Positions 13,075-24,876 of a stretch of 64,000 nt of DNA are shown here, one piece after another. The first letter of the stretch is position 1. Every line of letters begins with the position of its first letter. Under the pieces are notes generated by a model. It did not search any database and was not told the origin of the DNA. It was given only the letters and a program-made list of their open reading frames with translations. The stretch comes from Dillenia suffruticosa. Its lineage: Eukaryota > Streptophyta > Magnoliopsida > Dilleniales > Dilleniaceae. Made by a program: the position numbers and the translations under genes. The stretch is taken from NCBI GenBank assembly GCA_033439265.1, contig JAVTVX010000027.1, positions 2,991,001-3,055,000 on the forward strand, written 5' to 3'.

Positions 13075-13099
13075 TCTCTCTCTCTCTCTCTCTCTCTCT
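13075..13099. repeat. (TC)n microsatellite
   Basis: TC dinucleotide run about 140 bases after the membrane-protein stop codon, preceded by a T tract. Confidence 0.85.
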
Positions 13100-13334
13100 A
13101 TGAGCAGATATGCTTTGGTTGTTGGGGATGTTAAAGATGGTATTTTATGGGATTTTTTCCCTATTTTTGGGGAGTTAAGCTTATTGCATATTGCATGTGG
13201 GGGTCTGCTGAGGCTAAAATTTGCCTTTTAGTATCTCAGGGTGTTTATCTACTCCAATTATTACGAAATTGACATTCACAAGTGTCTTAGCGCACAAATT
13301 GACATTTAAAATGTTTTTCTTTCTTGCTGACTGT

Positions 13335-14200
13335 GTTTTTTGGGTGGCATTTGTTGAGATATGTACGGATATAAACAAAAAAAATTTTAAACAATTATCG
13401 GCGAAAAATAATTTCATCTATGATCCCCTTATGTCGCCGCTCCAACTCGTGATAGGCTATGTTGCAAATTAAACCCGCGACATGGGTTATGTCGCGTCTT
13501 GAAGATACGACATAGGTTATGTCGCGTTTTAAAAATGCGGCAAGCACCGTGGGAGGGAGAGGGTTCCGACGACAGTGGGCATTAGTGGGGCTGCTGTGGG
13601 GGAGGGAGGGAGAGGGCTTTCGCGGCAGTAGGGGAGAGAGGGAGAAGGAGTGCCGTGGGGAGAGAGAGAGGAGTGTCGCGGGGGAGGGAGGGAGAGAGAG
13701 GAGTGTTGCGGCGGGGGAGAGAGAGAAAGAGAGCCGCGGGGGAGGGAGAGAGAGTCGCAGGGGGAGGGAGGGAGAGTGGGAGGGAGGGAGGAGCGCTGCG
13801 GACGACAGGGGGAGAGCCGCGGGAAGAGGGAGGGAGAGAGAGAGCCGCGGGAGGAGGGAGGGGAGAGGAGCAGTGTTGCAGGTGGGGGAGGGAGGGAGGG
13901 AGATAGTCGCGAGTGGGGGAAGGAGGGAGAGGAGCGTCGCGGGTGGTGGAGGTGCCGTGGGCAGCGGGGGAAGATGGATTATCGCGTCTTGAAGACGCAA
14001 CAAGTTATGTCGCGTCTTGAAAAGTGTCGCGTCTTCAAGACGCCACAAGTGACCTTCGCCCAATCAAGTGAAGTGCTACCTCATGATGTGATGGTTTAAT
14101 TCATGATAAAATGAAATTATTTTCTAAATTTTTTTTGCACCGCGATTCTTTAAATTTTTTTTTTTTTTTACCGTTTAATTTCATACATGTCTTGGCTTTT
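13335..14200. mobile_element. Fold-back element with GA-rich minisatellite core (candidate non-autonomous DNA transposon)
   Basis: The outer arms are inverted and imperfect: the reverse complement of about 13380-13430 (ATGAAATTATTTTTCGCCG) aligns with about 14095-14150 (ATGAAATTATTTTCTAAATT), and similarity continues outward past a T-rich stretch towards a TACATATCTC / TACATGTCTT block. Inside the arms lie blocks built from GTCGCGTCTTGAAGACG and GACATRGGTTATGTCGCG (13471-13545 on the left, 13978-14055 on the right). The core (13545-13970) is a minisatellite of GGGAGGGAGAGAG-type units of roughly 28-45 bp, each punctuated by GTCGCGG, GCCGCGG or GTTGCGG. No transposase is present. The long frames in the core on both strands follow from base composition and are not genes. 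Confidence 0.6.
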
Positions 14201-15073
14201 GTTATTCGCCCATCCTACACCTACAGTATTCAAGACAAATTTCAGATTTAACATTTTAATTTTTTTAAATAGTGAAGTTTTAATTATTTAAAATTTGTTA
14301 GCCAGCAAAACTCTCAAAACTCTAATTTAATTTTAATATTTTCATTTTTTGCAATAGACAATGTGGGATCAGAACTTAACAGTCCAGTCAAACTCGTGAA
14401 AAGCAGTTCTGCGCGAAACTCAACAAAAGAAAGAAAAGAAAACAAAACAAACTAAGTTTCAGAAATAAACATTGTTGCCGATCAAATCTGGGATCTGTCC
14501 CATTTTTTTTAAATAAAAAATTTTAATAAGATTTCAAAAGCAAATCATGGTAGCGGATATAAAGGAGAAGGAGTCAGTATCAATGTTTGATGGGTTGGGG
14601 CCATTTGGACAGATAATGTCAGCTCTGAGGACTGAAAGGACAGATATTAATGACCTGCAATGTCTGCTCTCTGCGATCTGCTATTTGTGTTTTGTGAATT
14701 TAGTCTTCTCTTTACGGCTCTCTCTCTCTCTCTCTCTCTCTCTCGGGATATTGGCGAAGCAGGCCCCGTTTGAACCTTGAAGGCTATCTCTCTTATCTTC
14801 AATGATCACAATCCTACCCACAAGAGCACGGATGCAAAGTAAATGCAGAGGGGGGAAAAAGATATTTCCCCACATATTTCCTCGTTGGATAATTGATTTT
14901 CCAATAAATTTTGTTGGCAATTATTCCTGGGTACAACGGAGGAAAAGAAAAAAGAATGGCCCTATCAACCATCAGTCTAGTTAAGCAATAACTAAAATAT
15001 TATTTTTGTAATGGGCAAAATTATCTATAAATGAACTTATACAACGTCTGTGAAATCGAAACAACAATTGATT
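14201..15073. other. Intergenic region with (CT)n tract
   Basis: AT-rich DNA with a (CT)n run at 14718-14744. Two short frames overlap this run, but neither resembles a known protein. The last 100 bases are probably the 3' UTR of the J-protein gene on the minus strand. Confidence 0.55.
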
Positions 15074-18000
15074 TTAAGATGAGGATAGGGCAGTGCATAA
15101 GGACTTGTAGGCACCGACACAGTGTTTGAACTTCTCCTCAGCAGTTGCCTGCACAGATAGAAAGAGCCTCATAAGGGCAGTTGATGGAATTAGCAGTACG
15201 GTGTGTTAAGAATTCAGAGAAATAAAAGACCAACTAAACAATAAACCTAGTTAGGCTAGGTTTCTAGTTTCTAGTTTCATTCCTTAATTATGGTGAAAAA
15301 GCACATTAAAAGAAATTTCTAATGTTTTACCTCGAACAAACAGAGGGAATTTGAAATTTCTTATGTCTTCCCCTATCCATCTAGAACATACACATAATAT
15401 GCATATATTCGAGCAATTTTATTTTATTTTATTTTTTGTGGGGTGGGGGGAATATATACGAAACTGACCTGTGAAGGGCCTTGATGCTTGTCAGGATGCC
15501 ATTTTAATGCCGACATGCGGAACCTGAAAAGAATTACAGGCCACAATACTCAAAAGAGAATAATACATTCCAGGACTAAAATACCATGCCTATAAGAGAA
15601 GCTTATGGTTATGGACAAAATGAACTTACGCATTTTTAACATCTTCGATCTTTATAGGACCTGTCGGAGGAAGACCCAAAATTTTTCTATCTGAACATGA
15701 GCCAACACAAATCTCATCCTCAGCTTCGCTTGTGGACTCATGGTCTTCAGTTCTACCACTTGTCCATTGAGAATGCTCTCTCCACTCAAATCCAGTTGCC
15801 GAACTTTGAAACGAGTCCTTCCGTGACCTGAAAGACCAAGTATAGGATCTACTCCCACATGTTGCATGGAAGAATGTCTCTGGATGATCATCCAAGTCAT
15901 CGCTGAACTTCTCCCTCATAAACTTACCTGCAGAAGATAGAATGCAATCATAAGAGAGTTGTTATTTCTTTCTTGTGATTGGAATATGGTTTTTGTGCGA
16001 AAATAAAACACAAACGAGAGGATAGTGTTTTTCAAATAGGTCTACCATTTGTTTGAATAACATCATCCAAAAAGGAAGCCTTTTTCTGACAGTAGAGCAT
16101 GGCAGTATTACTCTCCCGCAACAACTTTACATGCCCACAATTTGAAGGAAAAGAATAATATTTAGTTCTGGACAGTTCCACATTACACCCACAGAATTAT
16201 GTGAGGAAAATTAGACAACGGAAACAAGGGAAAACCAAGAAGCTGAAGAAACTTCTAATCTTAAGAGAAAAAGATCCAAAAAAAAAAAAAAAAAACCAAA
16301 TCCAAATAAAATCAAGCAACAGCATCAATATTTGCAATCCTACATGCTAGACTTATCATAATGTCAATTACCAACTCTAGTTCTCCTTTTACTAAACCTT
16401 GCTTGGATAGATCAAGGGGGGAAAATTGCTTGGATAATGAATAAGTTTCATAAATCACCAATGCATTCCTGCTGAATAACATAAAAATGCATCTCCATTT
16501 ATGAATTACACCAGAAAACAAAACCAACTCTGCATATATCTCCCCAATATTTAGGCAAGAAGTATCATATTAAGCTTATAAGTAGTTAACTATCAGCATC
16601 CTTGTCTTGTCGATCAGTATACATAGAGATATCCCAATTTTCATGATGAAATTAAGGTGTTTATACGTGCACAAGATTTGTTAGTATTCATGTGAACAAT
16701 TCATTAGTATCGCTTAGAGTTTTCTGTTGCTCTACTCCTTAGCAATCTATGATCCAACTCGCAATCCAAACCATGCTACTATAGTAATAATCTAGTGCAG
16801 TGGATCACTAAAATGAGCATTTCAAATTTAATATATGCTTCAAGAAATTGACAAAACACAAAACCCCATAAATTGAAAGAAATTTTCAAAATTTGAAAAG
16901 CAATTCCAGTAATCAATCTTTGTTTTTCTTTTCTTCATTTGTCTTAGAATTATCTCAAATTTGTTTTACTTATCATCCAAAAGCACATATAAATACAAGT
17001 TAAGAACTTGGCGAAAACAAGCTATCACTGGAAAAGGTAGTCTAAGTATCTATCTAAGTTTATCTTCCATGTATCATGTACTGGGGGAGGTAAAGTAGAA
17101 TACCCATATGCTGCACCATAGAGAACTGTGATTTAGGTAATATTTGTACTGCTAATATTTCAAGCAAGCAAAGAGTCCCACACTTTCAGATACTGCAGAT
17201 TTAGATTCCCAGCAAGTTTCAGGTTTCCATATAAAGCATATCTCATGATTTTTGGATCCCAAAAATAATTCCAATTACTGTTGGCAAAGGCATCCAAAAA
17301 GAAAAAGACCTAAATGTCAGCTAAATTCATGAAAATCCACATACCACAATGATATTCACATATCTCCAACAAAGGAATAAAGGTGTGAATGTCTAGTATT
17401 TCATGTCATGATCGACATAAGGCTTGGGCAGAGTACAAAAATAAGATCCCGAAGATGGTTAAAAACAAAACAAATAGAACTCTAAAACAGAGTTTTGTAG
17501 AAGAACAGCATCACTGGTAAGCTAAAGCAAGAAGTAACTCACGCTTATTTCGACTGAACTGGGCCTTCCTAGAACGGCGAGAAGAAGACTTTGCCCTATA
17601 TTTGTTGTTGCAGCCATCTGAAAAATCTGACTCCTCATCATCCCAGCCCTCCTCTGCCTTTAATCTAAATGTGGTATTTTCATCCTACAAAAACATGAGA
17701 GCCAGATAAAATGTGGATATCAATATAAGCAGATAATAAACCCCCTAACTTGCCAAAGATCAAACAATTTAATGAACTCATTCTGACTTGCAATTTGCAT
17801 CCAATGGATGTTTCCAAAAAGAATAGTTAGTCAAAATGCAAAATAAGAAAAAGTCAACACAAGACAGAGTATTATTGACCATGGTAATTGTAAATTGCTT
17901 TGTGTATTATATTGTCAGCAATTCCAGTCTTAAATACAAGAATAGAATATGCTACAACATATCTATTGTCATAACGTGTCTTGCCAAATCAAAGACTCAC

Positions 18001-20553
18001 TGTACAATATGTCCTCTGGTATCTCATCATATGCAAGTTCAGACTGCTGTACCTGTAATGATGCCCTGGAAGCTCCATAGTTGAGGAGAAGATCTTTGAG
18101 AGCTTTCTTTGTATCAGCACGTTTTTGACGTGTTGCATATTGGGCATAATTCTGAATTCAATATTTGCAATGTAAAAGTGTTAGAGAAGCATTGAGAGAG
18201 TGAGAGAGGTGATGGGAGCAGATAAAACTTTTGCTATTTTTAAACAGAAACCATGAACTCCGAAGGTTTAGAAACTGCACCAGTGAAGAACACAAGGCAT
18301 GCAAAGTCACAGACAAAGAATTGTACATGCTCTTGTTTTTTATCAACTACAAGTTATAGAAGATTTCTCAAATAAATTCAGACTGTTATTCAATCAAGAC
18401 ATGAATCTTCCTAACAACAGTACACCAGATCCCCCCCCCCAAAAAAAAGAAAAATGTAATGTATCCACAAGATGGGGAAAACTTCTCAAAACTTTAATGG
18501 CACCTTTCTTCATAAGGGTGTTATTTCACATATATATTTTCAAGTGGCTTCACCTAAAAGCCTGCCAAAACTCCTCGTACAAGTTTGTAGTTCTTGAAGT
18601 ACAAATCAAGGGATTTATCAAATCTTCTAGGTCCTTACAATTTAAAATATCTCCAAAAAGTTAGTCTTTTAAGAATTCTCATGTTCGGTGACTTTAATGG
18701 GTTCCCAAAAAATTTTGAGATTTCAGGCATTTAAATATAAACCCATTCATCTAAAGAACCCAGATGCAGAATATATCAATCATAGAATTAACCGTTGAGA
18801 ATATTAAAATTTCACAAGTAATCAAATCGTATGATTTTGATTTCCCTATAAACAAAGACGACACACACCAATTTTGTTCAAGGAAAAGAACCATGGCGAA
18901 ACCATCCTCACAATCTAACCATCATAAAATAATTTATAAAGGCCATACATTTATGACTCAAAAGATATAAGCTTCAAAGGGAGGGAGAGCACATGTTCTA
19001 TTCAGACTTCTTTCTAGTTAAATATAAGGGTAGAATGAATGAGCCAAATCTTTGGCTGTTTCCAGTGGACTCAACTATGAGAGCAAAGGGTGGCTTGAGG
19101 TCATAATGATTCATAAAATCTATATTCAAACTCAGCCAGGCAATTTCCAGGAACTCTCTAATGGATGAATGTGTCTCAACTTAAAGCTTAGGCATAGGAC
19201 TTGCTGCTGTATTGCAACTTTAATGCTAACAATCAAAATAGAAACAGTAGTCAAGGGCCCTAATGCAACAAAACAATATCTTTCCAGAAATATATGTTAA
19301 TGTGTACCTTTGGCACTAGATAGAGTTGAGAAATAAGCCGCAAAAATGCTAAAAATTGATTAAGCCACTTAAAGAACACAATCAAATAAGACAAATATTA
19401 CTCGCAAGTTATTGAGATTGCATCCTTAATGCAACATCAGAGTAGGCACCTAATATTCTAATTTTAGGATTCAAAAGCATACCTTAGATGGTTGTTGATT
19501 TCTTTTAAAATCCTGCGACCAGGAAAAAAAAAAAAACCAAATATCAATAAGACCAAGTTGTGAGAAATATCGTGTCAGTGAGATCCTTTTCAAGGAAAGA
19601 AACTAACAAAAGAAAAACAGGAAAATGCCTCAAATCTTTTCGTGGGAGATCAGACATGGGTGGAAAGGCAAGCGAAAAGTTCCCCATTATTCTACCTGTG
19701 CCCAAGCAAAAACAGGCTTAGGTGCTCTCTTTAGTTGTTCGGTATGGTGAAAAATGCACGATTTGAGAATAAATATGGAATCTCTCACCAAGAATCCTAA
19801 TGAAGCAACAAACCGCTTCTTACGGTGATCATGTTTCTTAATAAATCATGAAACCATGTAGTTCATATAAAACACCCGCAAATAGATCTTGGAAATAAAG
19901 GGCATTCCTCAGTGATCAAATTGTTCCAGGTATAGTTTTCTTTAGAATCTCAAATGAGGTTGCTACATTAATCAATGTGATCACAATCGACAGTTCCTAC
20001 TTATGCTGATACATAACTCAGTCATATGTTCTGTGACCTAATATGCCAATTCAAACCCCGAAAGGAAAAAGAAAAAAAAAGAATTCCCACAAAGTGAAGT
20101 TAACCCATTTTTATGAAACCATGTAGATACTAAAAACACCCGTAAACAAATTGTTCCAAGTAGTTCTCTTCGAAAACTCAAATGGGTTTGCTTCCTTTAT
20201 ACATGTTATCACAATTGATGCGGCCTATGCATGCTGACACACCCCCGGTCAAATGTTCTGTGACCAGATATTGCCAATTCAAAGCCCCACCCCCGCCCCC
20301 GGCCCCGCCCCCAAGAAAGGGATTTCCCCCAAAGGAAAAGTTACCCATTTTGATACATAGTTTCTGATTATTCAATCTTAACAATGGGAGAAGGGGGAGA
20401 GAGAGAGAGAGAGAGAGAGCTTACAGAATTCCATTTATTCCTCCACTTCTCGTAGGAAGCAGGAGTGGAATGGAAAGAAGCAGCGATACGATTATGGGTA
20501 TTGAGGTTCAAGACATTCCTCAATCTCTGTACTTGCATAGTTTGAACGAACAA
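15074..20553 (-). CDS. J-domain (DnaJ-like) protein, predicted organelle-targeted, 275 aa, seven exons
   Basis: Exons on the minus strand are 20553-20425, 19512-19483, 18151-18053, 17684-17543, 15927-15630, 15523-15469 and 15148-15074. All introns are GT-AG, phases agree, and the sum is exactly 276 codons. Residues 1-30 are basic, rich in S/T/N and almost free of acidic residues, ending in RIAASFHSTP, which looks like a mitochondrial presequence. Next come a conserved basic segment (YATRQKRADTKKALKDLL), an acidic patch (EEGWDDEESDFSD) and a serine-rich segment. The J domain is at the extreme C-terminus (about 212-275), with ALKWHPDKH carrying the HPD motif at 242-244. J proteins stimulate Hsp70 ATPase activity. 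An inner ATG at 20538 is an alternative start. Intron 1 contains a 265-bp tandem duplication, and a GA microsatellite lies just inside its donor. Confidence 0.88.
19848..20357. repeat. ~265-bp imperfect tandem duplication in J-protein intron 1
   Basis: 19848-20112 and 20113-20357 share the same order of blocks: ATGAAACCATGTAG, CAAATTGTTCCA, TTCTGTGACC, GCCAATTCAAA and AAGTTAACCCATTT. The second copy has gained a C-rich insertion at about 20285-20310. Divergence indicates an old duplication. Confidence 0.85.
20398..20420. repeat. (GA)n at the intron 1 donor of the J-protein gene
   Basis: A GA run separated by only four bases from the donor site at 20424. In the gene's sense it gives a CT-rich intron start. 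Confidence 0.85.
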
Positions 20554-21094
20554 ACAAGAGAGAACAATTTGAAATCTCTTCTCTTTTCTCGATCAAATTC
20601 AGGTCCTAGAAATTTGGGGCTAATTGCCCCATACCGTTCCCTTTTGTTTCGCACAGAGATTGCTAAGTTTCGTGGTCAACTAACGTTGGGACTTCCTCTG
20701 AGGTTCCGTATCAAGTCGGTGGAGAGAGAGAGGGAGAGCCGCAAATTTCCACCCCAGATTCTCTCCGGCGATGCTCTCCTAGGGATATGGTCGTGTGAGT
20801 GATGTTTGGGCTACGTTTCTATCTTGGACTCACAATGGGCCCTATATTGGGCTGGCAAATTTGGACTAGGCTGAGCATTAACTTCATGGGCAAGAGTTCC
20901 ATTCACAAGAACAGCCCAAGGGGAACGCTAAAAGCCCAACATAAGAACCGGGCTCGAGTTCAAGTTTCAACGCAAGAATCCACCCCTTGCCGTTTAGTAA
21001 TGAAGAGATAGATCGTATATAGTCGGTTTAGTAAAATCAAATATTAAATTTTTTAATTAAATCTTAAATTTAAAACTTGATAATGAAAATTTTA

Positions 21095-21178
21095 TTTTAA
21101 GAGAGCATCCTCCATAAAAGGCTCCTGTAACGCTCAATTCAGATTAGTCAAAATATGATTTCGGATACAGATTAATTG
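21095..21178 (-). repeat. Dispersed repeat family R1, copy G (inverted)
   Basis: On the minus strand it reads GTATCCGAAATCATATTTTG, then CTAATCTGAATTGA, then GATGCTCTCTTAAAAT, in the R1 block order. Confidence 0.5.
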
Positions 21179-21270
21179 TTCTAAACAAGACAAAAAAAAA
21201 AAAGTGAAAGAAAGCCTTTTCTTTTAGCTATTTTTCCTCTATTTTGTTTCTTTCGATAAGCATAAGGACA

Positions 21271-21336
21271 GTGGGATCTAACCATCAATTTTGATATTAG
21301 AGAGTGGGATATAACCATCAATTTTGATATTGGAGA
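21271..21336. repeat. 33-bp tandem duplication
   Basis: Two copies of GTGGGATCTAACCATCAATT followed by TTGATATTAGAGA (few differences) lie back to back with a period of 33. Confidence 0.85.
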
Positions 21337-22680
21337 TTGGTTGATGGGTTGAGTCTTCTTTACCCCGAAACTACTTGCTTTAAGAACTAACAATTAATTT
21401 AACTATGTAAAAATTCAAAAAGATCAAAATTAGAGAAAATATTATTCTTTCCTTGTGTGGTTGTTTTTTTTTTTTTTTTTTTTTTTACTGATCAATCTCT
21501 GAATTATCGAATTAAATCGAATGAGATCTATTCAAGGGTTGATTTTTTTTAATATCTGTTTTTTTATTTTTAAGATATGAAGTAAAAATCGGGATGTGAT
21601 GTGATAGTGATTTAATCCCCTATATAAAAATGCTTGGGTTTAGGTAATACCTTTGTGCCTTTAACTATTCAACCAAACTTGTGCTTCCCCTAATAAAGTA
21701 GTACATGACAGTACCCACTCGCCATAATTCCACTGGGACTTCGCCCGGGGACACAGGGGGTCTATTTTTATAAGATCTGAATATTAAAAAAAAGAAAAAA
21801 AAATGAGAGAGAGAGTGGGGCCAGACCAGTAGGCCCAAAAACTTTGGTGGGCCATTGCTTTTTCATTTCCTTTATTTTCTATTTTTTTTTTCAACAACAA
21901 TTACATTGCCAACACGATGCAATTATAGAGACAGAAGCTATATCACCACAAACTCCACTCAATTCTAATTATAAAATATGATCAATTGGGGATGTTAATG
22001 ATCAAATCACCATATATTCCGCAACACAATCCTCAAAATCTGGCTTTTCTCAAAAAATATTCCCTGATTTCTATTTATTATGGTTTATGATTTATGAATT
22101 TTTTTAATACTTATTATCAGTATTCGAAATCATATATTTTATATAATATAATTCGAATATTGTATAATTCTGATTTAGGAAACTTTCCGTTGATATGATT
22201 TATGGTTATTGTTATCGCTATTTGATCTCCCCAGGACTAGTTGGAGTCACATTCGTGCGGGCTTGTCTTCTTTTCTATGGAACTTATAGATTAAGACTGG
22301 GAGTGAACGTGGGTGGAGGTTTGTCTCGTTATCACTAGGGGATGGTTGGAGTCACTTATTGATTTACCCTTAGAAAAGAAAACAGTTGTTTTGAAATGGT
22401 TTTGTTCATTCTTTTGTAATAATTTATGTTTTGTCCCCCATGAACACGCCCACTAGACACCCCCCCTAGAAGGGTGGGGTTCCGGTTCTTATGGACATGT
22501 GGATGATTGGATTGCGGACGTTGAACCTGGTGGGAATTCCAAAAGAAACACATCCAACTCACATGCTTGCTCCGTTTAGTTGTGAAAATCCACACAAAAC
22601 GACACGCATTACAAATGGTTTTTTTATGTTTTATTTTTTTCAAGACTATTATTTCTTGTGATTTATATATATTTTTTTCA

Positions 22681-22770
22681 TAATCAATATCCGAAATTAT
22701 ATTCTAATTAATTCGATTCAAACATTTATGAAAACCCTATTTAGAGAGCGGCTCTCTCGATATAACTTTT
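22681..22770 (+). repeat. Dispersed repeat family R1, copy B
   Basis: Contains ATCCGAAATTATATTCTAAT, ATTCGATTCAAACATTTATG and AGAGCGGCTCTCTCGATATA in the R1 order; the clearest match to copy A. Confidence 0.6.
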
Positions 22771-24233
22771 TTTATTCTTAAGTTTCATATATATAATTGA
22801 TATTTTAAATATCATATCAAATCTGACACAAGAAAGGTGCACGGATATATAATTTAATGGACTGTTATAATTATGTTGATATAATAAATAATTTTTTAAT
22901 AATTATAAAAATAAAAAATATTTTTTATAATTATCACCTTCATTATTAGTATAAAACAAAAGAAAAAAAATAAAAGTATGATAGAATTATTGTTTGAGGA
23001 GACTGTGATCGGTAAAATTTAAATAATTGAAAAAAGGGATACAAAGAGTTTTCCTTAATTAACTCATTTCTTTTTTTACACTTAAAAATTTCATATCGAA
23101 CTTAATCATTAAATTAAAAAGAAAAATGGTCAGATATGATTTGATCTGCTTTGATATAAAATTAAAATTTTCTCGATTTAAATGGCCTTTTCTAGTATTC
23201 TATCAAATTTGATATTTTATAAATACATCATCATAAAGTTTTTTGATTGTTGGTCGAATCGGATCGAATTTGCTGTATGATATTAAAATATTTGTTAGAA
23301 TCTTCTTTATTTATTTATTCTTTTTTTTTTTTACTTTTAAATCAATTTTATTCAATAATATAATATTTACTTCCTAGCATGCCTTTTCTTTTGTTTTAAT
23401 ATCCTAAGAACAAATATTAAAACCTAATAATAATTTTCGAAGAGAATAATAATATCGGTAGTTTCTTCTGTCTAACTAACAAAAATAAGATTTTTCTTTC
23501 ACAAATTTTTTATTCCAATAAGGTGATAATAGACGACCAATATATGAATTAATACTAATTGTGCCTCCAAAAGTGAAAATATTGAATGAATTAATTGTAA
23601 ATAAAGAATTTTACTAATTTTCTTCTAGGAAAGATACTGATTGCAGCAAAATAGAATTTCTATAGTAACAAAAAGTTTTTCTAATATATCATTTATTATA
23701 TGGTTCATTCTTGTAGAGACACCTGAATAGTAAAGAGATTTTGTTTAAATATTTTTCTCAAGATTTTATATTCGAATATTCGTTGATACATGTATTTTTA
23801 AAATTTCGGTTCATTTTTAAATAATTGATTTTATCCATTTATTAATTTTGAGAGTAGGCAAACCAGAATAATCGATAAAATGTACAATTTAACGCAAAAC
23901 AATTTAAGTTAAGCGAGCATGCTATGTTTCCTCTGCCCGATTAATGTGCTATCTAGGTGTAACTAGTCTATTACAAGTGAGTTAAAAGTTTGTGATCTTG
24001 GAACCTCAACCTTATACCTTTGTGTTACCACAGAGGTCTTCTATCTCAAACTATAACCCCACAACATTTTATCATCATTTCTCTATTTATTTACTAAGTT
24101 TGAGGTTATAAAATTTATCCATATACAATTTACTACAAAAATAATTTTTAAAAGAAAAACACACAAAAGTAAAGGATGGCTTCCGTAGGGGACGAAACCA
24201 GAACCAACTGTTTGGGTCTTAAGAAAATAAGAC

Positions 24234-24510
24234 ATTACGACTCTCACGTTAAATTGTTAAGAAATTATAAAATAATAATTAAATTTAATAGACTCTCTTA
24301 AGTTTTTTATATTGAATTCTTTTATTAGATTTGAGTCCATCACTTAAATCCATAATAAATTGATATTAGAGTTTCGACTTATCAAGGGGAGGGTATATTA
24401 CGAATCTCATATTGGATCTCTAAGAAAAGAAATTATAAAATAATATTTAAATATAATAAATTTTTTTACTTAATAGATCGAATTTTTGAGTTGAATTCTT
24501 CGTATGATTC
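24234..24510 (+). repeat. Two direct LTR-like fragments
   Basis: Two copies about 163 bp apart (24234-24345 and 24397-24510) share ATTACGACTCTCACGTT / ATTACGAATCTCATATT, then AGAAATTATAAAATAAT, then ATTGAATTC / GTTGAATTC. The opening resembles the ends of many plant LTR elements, but no primer-binding site or coding region is seen. Confidence 0.4.
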
Positions 24511-24789
24511 TGCGCTTGGGCGCATGGCATAAGAATCTTAACTAGAACAATCTGATGTCTATGCGGTTGTGGTCTGGTTTTAGAACAGCACCGGGTAAAA
24601 GGTCTCTTGGGTCGGACCCGGTTCTAGTCAGGGTCGAACGGACAAGGGTGACGCCCTGCCCAATTAGCAACCTGCTGCCAACGCAACACCCTCCGCTTGT
24701 ATCGATTTCAGTGTCCGTTTCTTTCTCTCGCCAGTAGAATAAATTGTCGGAACCAGTGAAAATCCTCGAACCTTTGAACTCCCTCCGTC

Positions 24790-24800
24790 TATTTATAAAA
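24790..24800 (+). promoter_or_regulatory. TATA box of the N-myristoylated protein gene
   Basis: TATTTATAAAA stands 77 bases before the start codon. The usual 30-base spacing would put transcription start near 24830, just before the GA tract. Confidence 0.6.
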
Positions 24801-24839
24801 CCCACTTTCATTCTTTCCGTGACAGAGGTTTTGGTTAGA

Positions 24840-24868
24840 GAGCGAGAGAGAGAGAGAGAGAGAGAGTG
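24840..24868. repeat. (GA)n in the leader of the N-myristoylated protein gene
   Basis: GA run ending eight bases before the start codon. Confidence 0.85.
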
Positions 24869-24876
24869 AGTGAGAG

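Larger units (their letters stand above)
20554..24789. other. Intergenic region rich in decayed repeats
   Basis: No gene supported. It contains R1-family copies (21095-21178 inverted, 22107-22195 weak, 22681-22770), a 33-bp tandem duplication at 21271-21336, a T tract at about 21465-21486, and a pair of LTR-like direct repeats at 24234-24510. The remainder is very AT-rich. About 20560-20800 is less AT-rich and may hold the J-protein leader and promoter. Confidence 0.55.

Noticed and set aside
13395-14063. 222-aa minus-strand and 157-aa plus-strand frames
   Set aside because: Pro/Leu/Ser on one strand and Gly/Arg/Glu on the other reflect the GA-rich minisatellite; both strands are open because the repeat lacks stop words.
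15652-15900. 82-aa minus-strand frame over J-protein exon 5
   Set aside because: Shadow frame. The splice phases and the downstream HPD motif select the other frame.
20470-20802. 110-aa plus-strand frame
   Set aside because: Antisense to exon 1 and the leader of the J-protein gene; no recognisable features.
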